Shown: positions 23,526 to 37,646 of the stretch, one piece after another
Layout of the letters: each line of letters starts with the position of its first letter
Position numbering within the stretch: the stretch's first letter is position 1
NCBI RefSeq assembly: GCF_018139145.2
Contig: NC_059476.1
Coordinates: 7,725,501-7,789,500 of the forward strand
Reading direction: 5' to 3'
Length of the DNA stretch: 64,000 nt
Origin: Gymnogyps californianus
Taxonomy: Eukaryota; Chordata; Aves; Accipitriformes; Cathartidae
The notes under the pieces: generated by a model
What the model was told of the DNA's origin: nothing
Database searches by the model: none
Seen by the model: the letters and a program-made list of their open reading frames with translations, nothing else
Program-made: the position numbers and the translations under genes

Positions 23526-26500
23526 GAGGCTCGGCATCTGTGCTTTAACAAAGTATTGCTAATCAGAGCTGCTGCAGGAATATTAAAATGCAAATGGCCC
23601 AATTAGAGTGCTTACTTTTTCTAGATCTGTCTCAGAGAAACACTGCCGTGAGTTTGTCTTGTACGCTGATAAAGCATGCTGTTAATAAAAAGTTTGCTGA
23701 TTGTCTAAGGCAAATAGGTGGTTCATGGAAGCAGCAGAAAGTCTAGAATATCTTTAAATGGGCTACATATTGAATTCTATAAATGTTGGGCTCCCTGATT
23801 ACTGAGGATCAAAGGCAAAAAGAACTGATTGATTCTGAGCCCTTAAAAACCCAGTTCTTTAGGAAAATGCCTGCCCTTATTTAGTCTTTTGGAATAATAA
23901 ATGATGAAGTGATTTCAGCTGTAAGAGACACATTGTGGGCAGCTGCTGGTCGTGAGTTCAGGCTTGTGTTATTGTTAAAAGGTAACAACAGCACAGATCT
24001 TAATTGAGGAATAACTGGTCAGAAAAGAAGAAGTTAAACATTTTTATGAGAAACTGTAGTCAGGCACAGACTATTCACCAAACAGGCCACACCTAACCAG
24101 CATCTTGGATTCACTCTCTATTTCAAATAGCTTGGATGGTTCACACAGCTTATTTATCCACAAACTGATTCATCTTAAATATCTTTTATTGTATTTTTAA
24201 CTACTTTTAAAAGTAAGCTTGAGAAGGGCTTAGCTAACTTGATAGTAATCTAGAAAGACAGAAAATAGGCCCTATTGCCAGTTTGTGGTTAATTATGGTA
24301 AACTCCTATCTGTAATTTGCTCCTGCCCATAATGGAAAAAGAGGTTTGCTCGAATGTGCATTACATTACATGGGGTTACATCCCATGCGGTGACATGGCA
24401 TTGTGTAACTTCATACAACCAGATCAAATCTGACATGTTTTTTCAATGTATCTGAACAGAATGCAGGGACATGTTCTGGTAGAAAATACATTTACAGAGG
24501 ACCCAGTTCAACAAGCCTGGCGTATGCCAAATCGCAGTCTTTAATGGAAATGTTAATCGCCATGTTTTTCTGCAACTCTTGCAGAAGCAAATCCAGAGTA
24601 TCTTTTAAGTGGGAGTCTTTCTTTATGGTCTTCAGATGTTTATAAATATGCACGACTTAATCTGATTAGGGCCAGACTCTACATGCTGCCTGCTCTGACA
24701 AAAGGGTAGAAAGTTCTTGCCTGCAGCCTGTGAGTTCTGTTCCATTCTACGTCTCTTCTGGTATTACAGTATCTGAGCACTTTTAATAAATTATTAAACA
24801 ACAGCCAATTCTTTGTTCCTCCATCTTCTGTTGGAGAAAGAAGTGCATGCACTAGTAAGTGGGTAAAGCTAACAGGAAAATCTTTGAGGGAATAATTTTT
24901 TTGTTGCAAAATGCACTTTAGTTGAAATAAAAACATTTGATGCAATGGTATCAATTATAAGGAGAGTATGGAGCAGAAGGAAAAAGTAAGAAGGGGTTCT
25001 TACAAAGCTTGCAATGTGTAAGCTTTCATTTTTGAAGTGGAGGTCTTTTAAATTTATGCTACTTTCAGTATTGCAATAACCTAACTAAAATTTTTCAATG
25101 TAGGTGAATATAATATTTCAGTTGGTTAAAGGAAAGTCATGAGGAACTTCTAATTTTTCTGTCTTTCATCCCACATCTGAATTTAATCATATTTTAAAGT
25201 AGTATATTCCTTCATGAAACAGAATGTCTATCCTCCACACAGATTCCGCTTGGGGAATTTCACTTACTGCTAAGCAGCTCTGGGCGATATTAAAATTGCC
25301 TAACTAACTTCCACATAGGTCTCGGATCTGTTGCTTGGCTCCATGCCTTCCAAACTGGCTAGCCAGTAGGAAACAGTAGACTTTGAATATGAGTTTAAAT
25401 TTGGGCTGTCTGAATACATCCTTCCATCCCTTTCATAAGATTTATTCCATGGCTCACTTACATTGACTATTATGAAGCCCTGTAACAGCTTCCAAATGAA
25501 ATTTTGGCTCATCTGGTTTAATGTCATCTTATGAAACAAAAAAGGACAGATCTTTAGGTGTCTATATGTGGGTTGGGACCTCTTTCCACCTCCTCACTTC
25601 TCCTCCCCAAGAGGTACATAATATGACCAACGGTTGGTGGTGAAATCATAAAAATTCATCACTTGTTCACAGTGTGGAAGTTCAGAAAGAATGAATGGTC
25701 AGGAAGACAATTTTTTAGTGTAAGGTAATGTTGACCTTAGCAGGAATAATTTGTGCCCTTCAGCATCTGCAGCTGTGTAATAGTCACCAGGGAGTTGTCT
25801 GACTCTGAATATATATATTTTTTTTAAAAAGTGTCAGCCAAGTCAGAACACCAAATGCAAAATGTATTGCTCAGGAACACTGGGAGGATTTGTGAAGAAC
25901 AGTGATGTAGAGAGCAGCGAGAGATACAGATGCAGTTGGAACGTTTTCATATCCTGATGAGGACAGTCTCTTCGCAATGCTGCTCAAGTTAGGGAAGGGA
26001 AAATTGCTCCATTTCTCTCAGACCTGCATCTGCAATTTCACAAGAAGGAAAGTATCTCTAAGGAGAAATATGATGAGAAGCTTCTATGGGAAATACTTGA
26101 GTTTTCATCCAAGACAAAGGAATTCTGCAGAAATAAATGATGCTATTGTATAATATAAATGGATAATGGTATTGCCTTGTAAACCTTTATTAGGTAGATA
26201 AAATGGCCTTTACAGCATTATGAATAAACAGAAACACCTGTCTATAAAATTCAGTAGTGTTTCTACTGACTGAGGCATGTGCCAGTGGTGATGTTTCGCT
26301 CGTCTGTGGCTTTCAGCGTCCTCATCTGTGACTTTCAATGCTGTAGCCCAAATTGAGTTTTGACATGGCTTCCATTGGCGTCCATTGCTGAGTTTGGCAC
26401 CTGGATGCAAAGGAACCGCTGAAACTTTAGAACGTACTGTAATTAGTAAAAGGGATATATAATGGGATGCATGTCTTTTCAAACAGAGTTGTCTTCTCTC

Positions 26501-28392
26501 TTGAAACTCACCTGTCTGTGGAAAGCCGACAGAAGCCTATGTGTGATTTAAATGTCCCTTAAGCCTTGCGATAGTACTAGTGAGACTGAAGCAGAGCATA
26601 AAAATCATACACTGGCTGTCTGCACAGAGCTGTCTCTGTCTCAAGGACTGCAGTACAGTTTCAGAGAGAAAAATGGTTGGAGAAGTACAGCAGAAGTGGT
26701 GGATGTTCATCAAGTGCAAAGCTATACCTCTTCTGCTCTACCCAGAAAAATCCATGAGACAATAAAGTGTCATTTCTTTCTCACCTGTGTGATCCAAGTT
26801 TGTCAGACTTCCTATTGACTCAATACTGGTAACTTCAGGGGGATTCCAGTTTGTGACTGGGACTTGCCGTTTGTGCAAACACCCAGTGTGTAATATTGCT
26901 CCTTTCTGAAATTTAGTGACTTTCTTATGGTCTGCCTTACTGCTTACTCACACTTGTGATCCCTTTGCTAAACATTTTCAGCCTATCCAAGGAAAATTAG
27001 TGAGTTATATTAGCACAATCATGAGTATTTTAAAAGCAGCAATGTTTCCTGTATGCAAATGTACACATTGGAAAAACTAACAAGGCAGATAATTCTATAT
27101 ATCCTTATAAAGGCACCATGATTATTCAAAATCATGTATCAGGTCCCAGTCATGGCTTTTGAATGAGTATCAGCTATACATTTACAGCAGAGCCATCGCT
27201 GCTGTATGACTTCACTGCAATGAAGGAAGAACTATCATCTTCTTTTTGTAGGCATAAAAATATCCATTTCCTTGTGCAAGGCAAAGAAGATCACTGCATT
27301 AAGGGCAGAATACCTTCACGTGAAACCCAGTCTCCTGGGTTCACAGGAAGGGCTGTGCACCCATGCTAAGGGCAGAATTTGGCCACCCTCTATAAACACA
27401 ATTCAATATAAATATGAAAGCACTGCTTTCTCTTCCCTTGATTGTTCTAGTGAGACAAAAAAATCATCAGAAGGTGAATCACTCTTGCAGCTGATACTTG
27501 CCAAGACATGAAAAAATGGGGATGGCCTGTGAAATAAGAGGCAATGGGAATAAGAGTGAAAACAAAGGAAGTGTTCAAAAATGCTAGATGCTATTGCATG
27601 ATAATGGAAAATAATTACCAAAACCTATGAATGTTGCATCTGGATTGCTGTCTGCCCTTGTGAGGAAATTTTAATATGTGTTTAAAGTGTCATGCTGGAA
27701 ATTAATGAAGATAAAATTAAAACACTTGTAATGTAAAATATGACATGCCTTCTCATAGGATTGAGACATACCACTCAAGAGGATTAGCTTATAAAAAGTC
27801 AGATAATCCTCACTGGTGGGACAAATATAACTTATAGAAATTCCTGAAGCATACTCTCCAGAAGCATTTCACTAAAATTAATTTAGCAATAAAATTAGAA
27901 TTCCTTAAGACGTATTTTTCAAAAGTTGTTAAAGATCCATCTAAGTCATACAAAGCATTATTTTCTAGTGTACCTAAATTTCTTTTCTCCCTCAACAACA
28001 TTAGGTACCTGGTTGCAATTCTGCTCATCCCAGCAGTGATGGAAGGGGTGAACAAATAAAATTTTGTGCTAGAAGTCTTCTTGTGAACTATTCCATGGAT
28101 AGAAGGGAGAGGTAAATATACATATTTTTTGTTTCATGTGGAGGAGAGAGAGTGCAGTGTGTGGGAAATGGGGTTTAGCTGCAGTTCGCAGCGTGCTCTC
28201 TCTCTGGGATGTCTCAGTGGTGAATGGGACAGAGATTCTCAGCTGGAGAAAGAGTGAGGATTCCTGCCTAGGACTGACAGCTTCTCACCTGTTATCCATT
28301 AAGGCTAAGCGAGTGGGCAGGCTGATTAGTTTCAAATCCAAGGAGCCCAAAAAGCTGAATAATTAAACAGGAAAACATCTGGGGAAATTTAT

Positions 28393-28421
28393 GAGAGAGA
28401 GAGAGAGAGGGAGGGAGGGAA
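28393..28421. repeat. (GA)n / (GGGA)n purine tract
   Basis: About nine GA units grade into three GGGA units. A polypurine tract with potential for triplex or partial quadruplex structure; an ordinary microsatellite. Confidence 0.9.
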
Positions 28422-31400
28422 ATGCTCTTACCTTCCTTACAAGCAGTCCTAGGAAGAACTGATGATAACAGTTACTGAGAGAGCAGTGAAGGTGAACCCC
28501 AAGAGTAGAGGCCATAAAAGGACTGGACACAGCAGCTGGGTGACATACTGCCTTGGGGTGGGTAAGGTTAGGAAAAACAATTTCTGCATAAGTGTTACTT
28601 GATGGGACTCATTAAAGAGTAGATCTCCGGAGCAGTGGTGATGCAAGAAACAATGCTGGAGTTCAGGTGAGTATTCAAAGGTATAGTGGAGAAAGGAAAA
28701 AAGAAAAAGGTCGCCGTGCAGCTTAAAATTTGCAGACAACTATCAGAATGTTGAAGGTACATAGAAGCATGTAAGCCACAACTTAAGATGAAAGAAAAAT
28801 TGGCTACTGATTAAGGGATGTCTTCAGAATCAGGGTTTCTTTACTAAAAAGAGGAAAGAGAAATGGACAGCAACAAAAGCAGGAGTAACGGAACAGTGTC
28901 ACAGGACAGAGGAAAAGGAAGAAAGGTAAGACCAGAGCCTAGAACTGGAGGAATGCTGAGGTGAGATAAGGCAACTGTGAGAGAGAATAGAAGAAAGGGT
29001 TATTTTGTTGAAATAAGGGGAAAAAGATAGAAAAGACTGAGGGGGGGAAAAAAGGATGTATTAAAAAAATGGGTCAAATTCAGTCCTTTGAATAAAGTCT
29101 CGGGTCATTTTATGTCTTTGGAGAGCACTTGCAGAAAGATGATCCAACCTGAGTACCTGACTTGGGGTACTGGTCTTCAAGAAATAACTGTACTGCTGTC
29201 TTACCAGTACCAGGAACAAATAAAATGGATGAACTTGAGCAGCTGGAGCCGTTTGTAGAATGAAATAAAATACAGTCAGAATAGCAAACTGTAGTGAAAC
29301 ACAAATCATGACTTGATAGGAGCTGAAGGGGTAGGGCTGTTCAGAAGAGAACACCAAAGATGAATGTGCTTGAGTTGTGATGTACATCAATGATGTGAGA
29401 GAGTGCAAAGAAATCAGGAGAAATATTGTGGCTAGAATTGTATTGGGTTCAAATGACTTTCCTGATCAATAGCAGAAATGTTGTATTGGCAATATATTGG
29501 AGGTTGACTCTAAATCTCGTCTTTGTATTGAAGTGTGGAGAAAATTCTCCATCATACTGAAAAGATGTATGCTATCAGAAGTGGCCACTGTGAGAACAAT
29601 TATCTACCCAAACACATGATGAAGAAAAGAATGCTCCTAATTATGATACAGCCCAATTGTTCCCTCCTCCCAGGGTCAATGAAAACAAACAAGTGGAGAG
29701 GACTTTGAACAGACTTTGTAAGATGTTCGTAGGAAAAAAATCCAAATTCAGTTATCATGAGTTTTTGCAGTTTCAATTTGATAGTAAGGTAAAACTAAGT
29801 AACTAGACTTTTCCATTTAAAAAATGCCAACTTCAACATTTCTGCTTAATAAAGAGAACACAATTGCAGAGCTGGGTTGACTTGAATCCAGTGAAACCTT
29901 GAGTTTGTTTAAATAAAAATAAAAAACTGTTTGGAACGTGTATTTTTAAGTCAAGGGGGAAAATGTTACAGGGAAGTGCTCCGGATTTACCTGGTTGGAT
30001 GATGCATAGTCTGGAAAATATAATTTATATCAACCAATTTAAAAATATCACACTACTTATTTTTATCCAAAGGAGAATGAAGAGGCAATTTATGAAATGC
30101 CTGCACTGGGGGGAAAAAACTTGCTCTTGAAACCATTATTTTAGCATAAAAATGTACAATGACATCTAATGCTTAGAACATGATGCTGGACAAATTCATG
30201 TGAGAATGAATGCTATTAAGCAATGAAGAAAATAACTAATATGAACAAGTGTACTTACATATAAAATTCTTGCTTAGATATATTATCAACCAAATCTTTA
30301 ATTTTCCATTAAGCAGGGGTACAGGCATTCATAATTTATTATTTGTAAACTTCCTGATTTTAAAATATACTTTATAAAATAGTTTGAAATTATAACATAC
30401 ACAAAATTATCTTTTTCTTTTTTAAATATGCTCACAAGTTTTTTGGTAGAAATTATTTTCTTTTCTGTGTCCTGAGAAATGGACTCTATAATAGTGTGGT
30501 AGGAATGGTTTGAACAGAATCAGGACAGAGCAACAGGGTAGACATGAGGCTGTGACTGCACTAAACCCATGCGTTAAGGTTATGCATTATTATTTTCTAT
30601 GACACCAATCTTTGCAGCGTGTTTATCACTGACATTCATATTCATTTATTTCTATCCCATGGCCCAGATTCCTCAGCTGTCAATTTAATACAGGTATTCC
30701 AAACAATGGCAAAATAAAATTATTTATAATGACTCCCAACAGTCCCATACAATTATTTTATGATTTGTCTGTTCACTTACATCATGACAACATTGCTTTT
30801 GTGGAGAGTCAATGGGTTGAAGGAAATCTCCTATGCAGTGTAGAATAATTTCATATAAGCAATGGATTCATGTTTATTTCATTTCCCCTAGCTGTAATGG
30901 CACTCTTCTAGGTCAGTAAAAAGCTCTCCGTCTCTTTTTAGGCAAACCTCCTCCCTAAGTTGCGGAGTGAATCCCACAACTGAGTAAATATTTTATTTTC
31001 ATATATCACCACTAGCACTGTAATACAAACTTTTCAAGGTAAATAGCTTCAGAAATTGCAATTGTGATACCCGAATGGCATGCCTATCCTTTGAAGTCAG
31101 ACTTTGCAGTGCAGAATCAAAAGTAAATAGTAAAACCTAAAGTGCTTTGGGTTTTTCTAGTTACTGTAATTTTGGTTTGACAGCCCTGGGTAAGCAGAAA
31201 CCAGAGATGAAAAGAAGAGGCAGCCTTCCCATGGCACAGAAGTAATGTACTACAGCCTTAACAGAGACGCTAGCCTCGCAAGTGGTAGTGTCACTTATTT
31301 GCCTATGAATAGTTAGATTTTGTGAAGTAGATGTTAGTCTGCGAGGAGCAGGACAGAGATTCACCCAGCAGTCATCTGAGCTGAAAGACTTTCAGATTAA

Positions 31401-31734
31401 ATTAAACCCAGAACAAAAGGCGATCTTGTGTTTAGTTTAAAAGAACAACAGTTTCTTCCTTTTGGAATCTGAAGGAATAAAATCTTAGATACGGTGTTTA
31501 AATGCATAACTCTCATGCAGAGTTTTGTGGTATTAGTCACAAATCCATTTTTGGCACTTGAATTAATGACCTAATTTTCAGAGAGGTTGGAACACCTCAT
31601 TTTTATTACCCTTTTTTGCAGTTTTTTTCCTTTGTAGCTCAAGCCGAGGTCACTGGGTAAAACAACAGTAGCTGGCTGAAGACCTCGCAGCATTTGGAAA
31701 AGCCATGCTGTAGCCTCCCCACCTGAGGGACATC

Positions 31735-31878
31735 TTTGCACGGGGGACGGGAACGCAGAGCGGGTGGCACGTGGCAGCAGAGGGATGTCAAAGCCCTGCT
31801 TCGTGCAATGCCAGTCCGCGCTCCGGCAGGCACGCGGTGATTCAGAAGTGCCAGTGCTTTGGGCGCGTGGTGAAATGG
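31735..31878. promoter_or_regulatory. Small CpG-rich cluster
   Basis: About 15 CpG in some 145 bases at roughly 62 percent GC, inside AT-rich flanks. It is too short for a standard CpG island and has no TATA-like or splice context. It may be a remnant of a larger island, a methylation-protected enhancer, or a GC-rich repeat relic. Confidence 0.3.
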
Positions 31879-33149
31879 GTTTTGAAGGAGGTGGGTTTTT
31901 AAAAGAGAAGGCACGGTAAGTGGTGCCCTGCCGGCTTACGGGAAGTTATGTGGTATTGCAACACCGTAAAAGCAGAATCAGCCTGATTCTCAGAGACTCA
32001 CTGCAGTTAATGAAACAGAAAAACACCCCAGTATGCAATGACTAAACCTTTAATTACCTCTCTGAATGATGGAGAGAGGCTAAAATCTGATAAACATGTT
32101 TAATTGCTGGCAATTACAAAAAAAAAAAAAGAAAGAAAATCCTTTTGAAACACACCAGGTATTTTGCAATATCGTTTCAACACTGTAATGACAACTATGC
32201 TACTCTTAGGAAGTGGGTGACAGAAAATTTCTTCCATTAATTTTAGTGGAGCAGGATTAGGCCCAATGTTGCAAGGAATGGACACCTTCAGCAAAAACAT
32301 GGTGTGGGATTGGTGAGAGTCTCATGCTTGGAGGTGTTTATTTCATCCATCTCTGGGAAAGGAGATCCCTGTTTGTAAGAGTTGCTGTTCTTTGGAAATG
32401 ACTGTGAGCTATGCCATGGACTCGTGGCTTATATTTATGGATAAAAGCAGTCCCCTTCACTTCAGCAGGATTTCTTGTAGATGAGTAAATAGCCATGGCT
32501 GTCATATAGCTCCCCAAACTTTACAGTCCTCTGTTTATCTCTAGTTAATTTCTTATGAGAAAATTCATGAAAGCCTGTTACAAAATAGTCTTTATAAATT
32601 ATTGGCAAAACTTGAAAGAGGGATAAGGTTTTCACTGATTTCTGTGTTCAGTGAGAGTAATAGTAATAAAAAGGTGGCGTTTCCTGTAAAATTGGCAAAA
32701 GCAGAAAAAAATAATCCCCCAGCTGATTTAATATGTGCTGCTGATCCATTGATTCAATGTCCCTAAAGTTTGATTGGTAATATGTAACCTACCAAAATCT
32801 CATAGTATGCCATCTAAAAGTGCATCTAATCTTACTGAAACCAGATACAATGGATTTAGAATATGGCTGAAAAGTTCAGGGATTACTCAGGAGAGGGAAT
32901 GAAGCATCAGCTAGTGCCATGACTTCGGGCTGTACTTGGGAGGAGAGGTTTGTTAGGGACTCAAGTCGTTCCATGCCTGATTACGTGAAAAATAAATTTT
33001 GTAATAGACACATAACCAGCCTGTCTTAGGTGTTTTCCATATCCCCATGCTCAAGCATCATCTGAGAACCTCATCATCTTCTACATATTTAGTATTTCAA
33101 TGAAGTGGGAAAGCACTGTTATCTCCAGATGAGATCAGAGGAAAAGGTT

Positions 33150-33260
33150 CTCAAATGATGAATTTACAGATGGGGAGGAAAGGCACAGAGAGACTGAGTA
33201 ATATACTGAAATCTGGGGCAGAGGAAAAAAGTGAATCCAGGTGTTCCCACTCTCTCACCC
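33150..33260 (+). repeat. Ancient L2/MIR-type repeat fragment
   Basis: TTTACAGATGGGGAGGAAAG, then GGCACAGAGAGACTGAGTAA, then GGCAGAG and GTGAATCCAGGTGTTCCCA run in the same order as the L2-family motif 'cagatggggaactgaggcacagagag...aagtgacttgcccaaggtcacacag...ggcagagc...gaacccaggtctccc'. The central part is diverged. The order of several conserved blocks makes this one of the better repeat calls here. Recognition is from memory. Confidence 0.5.
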
Positions 33261-36189
33261 GTCCTTCCTCTTGCAACTGTCATTCAGCTGGGAGGGGAAA
33301 TTCATCCTGCTGCAGAGGCAGCACCAAGCACCTGCAACCCTTGAGCTCTTTGAGAAGTCAGAATCTGACGGCTCTGGCACTGCTTCCTTCCCCTAGATCA
33401 AACCCACCTTCAGCAAAAATGTGACATGCAGCCACGGCAAGGGAAGATTTTTGCAGATACCTTGTCAGATGAAGGCTGGCATTTACAAAGGCATGAGAGC
33501 CTGCTCTGAGATGCAATTAGCTGAAGCATCCTAGCTGAAGCTAGGTGGGTCATCTGGTCTCTAACGCCCTTCACCTGGTTGTCAGGTCTTTAAAAAATAG
33601 CAGGATGCTAGTGGCTGGGTACAATTACAGGGAGAGCGGTATTGAAAGCTTGAGTAGGAGAGAATGCAGTTTGTCAGGTGTTACACTGGAGGGTCTGCAA
33701 AGTCCTTGGCAAACAGAGGAAAGGGGATGTGGTTGATGAGGTGAATTTGGTTTATGTATTTTGTTCGAGCAAGAAATAAAGCTGGAAGCCTGAAGAGAAA
33801 GGGGCCGAAACCCTGCAGCTAGAGCGCATTGCTGAGCGTGTGCCTGCGCTGTCTGCGGGGCTGCACCTGTTTGGAGGGAGCTCCCGGCGATCCGCAGGCG
33901 AGGGGAAAGCAGGCTGTGGCTGTGGGAAGGACTGACCGGGGCTGCGGTGGGACATTCAATGTGAGGCTGTTACATTTTACTGTGATGTGTAAGCTATTTA
34001 GCATGTTATACGTTAGGATGTGATGCTGATAAAATGTCCGTGTTTGCATGTGCTTTTATAAGCAAGAAAAAGAGTTTGTTAAATTTTACACAATGAACCA
34101 TTACTCCAAGCTCAGTGTCTCTAAGTTCCACTGATGAGATGACTATCTGCATGTGCCACCTCGCTTTTAATTAAAAAATCACTCATTAGGAAGCCAAAAG
34201 CTTGTCTAGTGAGAGGAGTCTAGTGCAGTATCTCGAACTCTATTTCTATGTGTTCCCTGGCGTGCCATGTACAGAAGGCTTTTATGTGGTGTGAAGAATG
34301 AGTGCTGTGTAAAAAAGTGGGGTTCAGGTTTGCTGTGATAGCCTGGGCCTTGGCAAAGATATAATTGTTCATCCATACCTTAAATATATGAATCTGTGTA
34401 ATGGGAGGATGAAAACTAAGTCTCACCTGAGGACTCCCTCATAACCACCATGCAGCATGTTAAAATTGCTCAAAGTCTTGAAACCTTGCTGCTTCATTCC
34501 TTAGACTGGGTGGCTACTCCATGTGTGTCTGTTATCTCTAGGCAGTGAAGACAAATGATTTTGTCCACTGCACATCTGGATTTGGCTGCTGATGTAGCAG
34601 GAAGAGCTGTGAGCTTGGACTGGTGGACTTTTCGTCTCCACTTATGTTTTCATCTGGGAAGCCTGTGCACCCCACAGAGCAAACCTGTGCTTCTTCCCTC
34701 CAGCGATGAGAAACACAGAACCGAACACCAAGACTCTCATTCCTCCTTCTTTGAGAGGGTTTCTATCTGTTTGTTTGTCTGTTTATTACAGAAATTGATT
34801 TTGTGGGGTAGCTGAGTGCCTGTGTCACTTTAGGGTTTTATTGGAAACATCAGCTCACAGTCAAGCTGCTGCTGCCCTTCCTTTGACACAGCACAGATGC
34901 TGTTTCATTTATTCTGGGGCTACCCTTATGTGCCTGGTTAGTCGACGGGGTGTTTGCCATTGACTTTGATAAGAGAGGCACCACTATTCATTCTTGTCCA
35001 TCACATACGTACATGTATTATACAACTGTCTCAGCTACAAGCTCATAAGAGAAGTGATGAAAAATAACTTCAAAATGAAGCATGATTTAAAAAAAAACAA
35101 CAAAAGAAATTATATTTGATTTTGGTTTTATTTTCTGCTCGTGGCTACTGATTACTTCTAGAGTCTTTCTTATTATGCACAACAATAAATATTTACCTGA
35201 CACCACTGTGCCACACACTATACCATAACCTGTGCAATACAAATATCAAGTGTCAGTAAACTCTATAGCCATGAGACATTTTTATTTCCCTACATGTTGT
35301 GGAAGGTCTTGTATTTCTTTTAGAACCATAATGGAAAGAACAGATTCACAGCTTTGGAATTCATTCTTTCTTGGTCTGAAACTGCCTGAATTTCATGACA
35401 TTCAGACATGTAGAAAGTTCACCTTTTCTCCCCCAGGCATTTGAGAATGACGAATAACTGTGGTGGTGGTGGGGAAATCACTTTTTACTGTTGTTATTAT
35501 TATTACCTGTCTTACCAGTAATGGTTTATATTAAATTCTGCTGCTTTTCTTAAGTTATTACTTGAGATTAGGGCTGTGAGAGGAAAAAAATGTCTGAAAA
35601 TATGGTTTAGATATAGAACCAAAAGCATTTAAATGAAAACCAAGTATTACCAATGCTGGTCAAAGAAAACTTTTTCCTGAGCTAGTAACAAATCAGTTTC
35701 CTTCCATGATGGGCATATGCAATGAAAGTAAACCAATGCAAACCAAAGGGCTAGACTTAAGTGCCTTTCCCAGAATGATGCGGCAATAATGTCTCCCTCC
35801 ATTGAAACAGTCCAGCTCACCAAGCACACATCCAGACATAGGTGATTTCAACCTGCAGCCTCAGGTCACAAGGAAAATGAACTTACATGAATGGTAGGGT
35901 GGCTGGCAGTCTTTACGATCTTTTGTTCATGCTAATCTTTTCCCCCTCAAAAATGATTTGAAAAGATTGTGACTAATTTTAGGCTGATTGGTAGAGTATT
36001 ACCTAGTAAATACACTATTTACAGGAAAAAAATTCAACTTTTTAGGGTGGTTCATTTTTAAATAGCAAGAGGACTGCATCCATATGGTTAGATGTTGCCA
36101 CTAGGTTTAATATAAACCAAATAAAAATGTGCAGCTGTGTTGAGAAGTTATCATTAATACTGCAGCAATGGTTAAGAAGCCCCAGTTAT
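33261..36189. other. Non-coding DNA with a small GC peak
   Basis: Bases 33805-33955 carry about 12 CpG in 150 bases, a weak CpG cluster. On the minus strand, near 34431-34500, an ATG-started open stretch runs for 70 bases into a CAG|GTGAGA donor. It is plausible as a first coding exon in form but unsupported by anything else. No gene is recognised. Confidence 0.45.
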
Positions 36190-36700
36190 AGACAGAAACC
36201 CATTAGACTCAGCACTGTGTAAATATAGACCAAAGACTCAATTCCTGCCCTTAGTCACTTCTAGTCTAAGACAAGAAATACTACTAGCAGATATAGTACC
36301 ACAATAGTGGTAGCTGTACCAGACAGACAGGGAAGCACAAGGAAATAATTAGGTAAGAGTAGCCCGAGTAAAAGAAGTCATTATATGTACTATCAAGTGT
36401 TTTCCTGTGGCTGTCCCAGGAAAGGAGGCGTTTCTAGAGGCATTTGAGAGAGAACGACGAGGTGGGTTTGGTGATATTTATGGGAGCTTCTTCCATGCAT
36501 GAAGGCTGGCATGGGAGAAAGGGCAAAAGTGCTCTTCGATGAACATAACAAATGGGTGATGATGGCAGGCATCACTGGCTGATCAGTGGAGAGAGCTGAC
36601 GTGTTGATAGCATAGAAAAAATGATAGGTGGAGTGTGGATAGGTCATGAAGGGCCTTTAGAGTGAAGATGAATAGCGTATGCTTGATGCAGTGCCAAGTT
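36190..36700 (+). repeat. Ancient LINE-like repeat relic (CR1/L3 or L2 type)
   Basis: Bases 36201-36280 resemble the old amniote motif 'gcactgtgtaaacatagaccaaagactcagttcctgccc...': here GCACTGTGTAAATATAGACC and the following CAAAGACTCAATTCCTGCCC. Further on, TCATGAAGGGCCTTTAGAGT and a GATGAATAGC...TGCTTGATGCAGTG stretch parallel 'atgaagggccttgaaggtgag...agcttgtgtttgatgcag'. The order is consistent with one diverged LINE 3' region, or two adjacent relics. Family assignment is from memory. Confidence 0.42.
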
Positions 36701-37614
36701 CACAGATGATTCACTGTTTTCTTTTTTGAAAGTCTGAATTTCCACATTATTTTTATTTGATTAATGCTATTGAGTGCTTTTGACTTATTTTCTCATAATA
36801 ACAAACATTCCATTCATTTTACAAGGAATCTATTCAAAATAATTGATGGATTCCGTGAGCTCAATGAAGTTGATGTCATGACATGTTGGTACATTTCTAT
36901 ACTATCAGTTACAATGGTTCAGTGCACAGAAAAGGTCACTTAAATTACATAAATTATATAAAATGCTTGATTGTTTCTAAGTAAAGAGCATCCAGAAGGT
37001 TGTGGTAGGCTTGAGATAGGTAGTATTAATTGCCTGGAGAAAGACTTTTAAAAACTATAGTTAGAGATTGAATGCTACCCAAAGGCAACATTTGGTAGTT
37101 GAGTTTGGATGTTTCTACCTTTTTAACTTGTGATATTACATGAAGATTTCTTTTTATGCCTTTCAAGAAGTTTGGTGTGGAGAAACTGATCCCAAGATGC
37201 ATTTTCAGTCATGAATGCACTGAAAAAAAAACCACTGGGTATGCTTTTGCAGTCTCATGTTAGCCATTCACCTCCCTTCTCTGAGGGCACAGGCAGACAT
37301 CCACACGGTAACGGAATGATCTTTATTTGTCCCACCTTCTACTAGTGCCTGAGTGTTCAAATTAGCTAATCATATTAGGTGTGCACAACTCTACAAAAAA
37401 ACTACCTTCCACCCTTGTTTGGAAGCCAGGGTTGTCTGTGGGCTATCTATACATGCAGCACCTCAAGTAATGAATCTTTGGTAGAAGCATCTCATTGGTA
37501 CCTGAAAACTAAAATTAAAGCACCCAGGATTCTCAGTTTGACCAAAGATGTCTCCACTTGTATGAGCAGCAGGCAATGTTCATAAGGTGACATCTTTACA
37601 AATGGCTAACTTCC

Positions 37615-37646
<32 letters not shown>

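Larger units (their letters stand above)
23526..33149. other. AT-rich non-coding DNA
   Basis: No gene is recognised. Bases 29800-30900 are among the most AT-rich in the window. Noted and left uncalled: a minus-strand 66-base open stretch with acceptor and donor at 25462-25527, a + strand CAG|GTGAGT donor near 28667 after a 44-base open stretch, and a minus CAG|GTGAGT donor at 26507-26515 without an open exon behind it. A13 occurs at 32118-32130. A short stretch at 32455-32500 resembles an old repeat piece. Confidence 0.5.

Noticed and set aside
27810..28055. 81-codon minus-strand frame with fairly protein-like composition
   Set aside because: No splice sites fit its limits and no family is recognised. 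It may be an old repeat or chance in AT-rich DNA.
29061..29408. 115-codon and overlapping 64-codon minus frames
   Set aside because: Overlapping frames of similar quality with no motif. A GTAAGA donor-like site at 29202 lacks a good acceptor.
31830..31840. GCACGCGGTGA, 11 bases shared with mature miR-124
   Set aside because: The rest of the mature sequence does not match, and the upstream arm cannot pair to form the miR-124 hairpin.
37379..37645. Poly-A run preceded by a 68-codon frame, possible processed pseudogene
   Set aside because: No poly(A) signal in the expected position, no recognisable mRNA body, and no target-site duplication at either side of the run.
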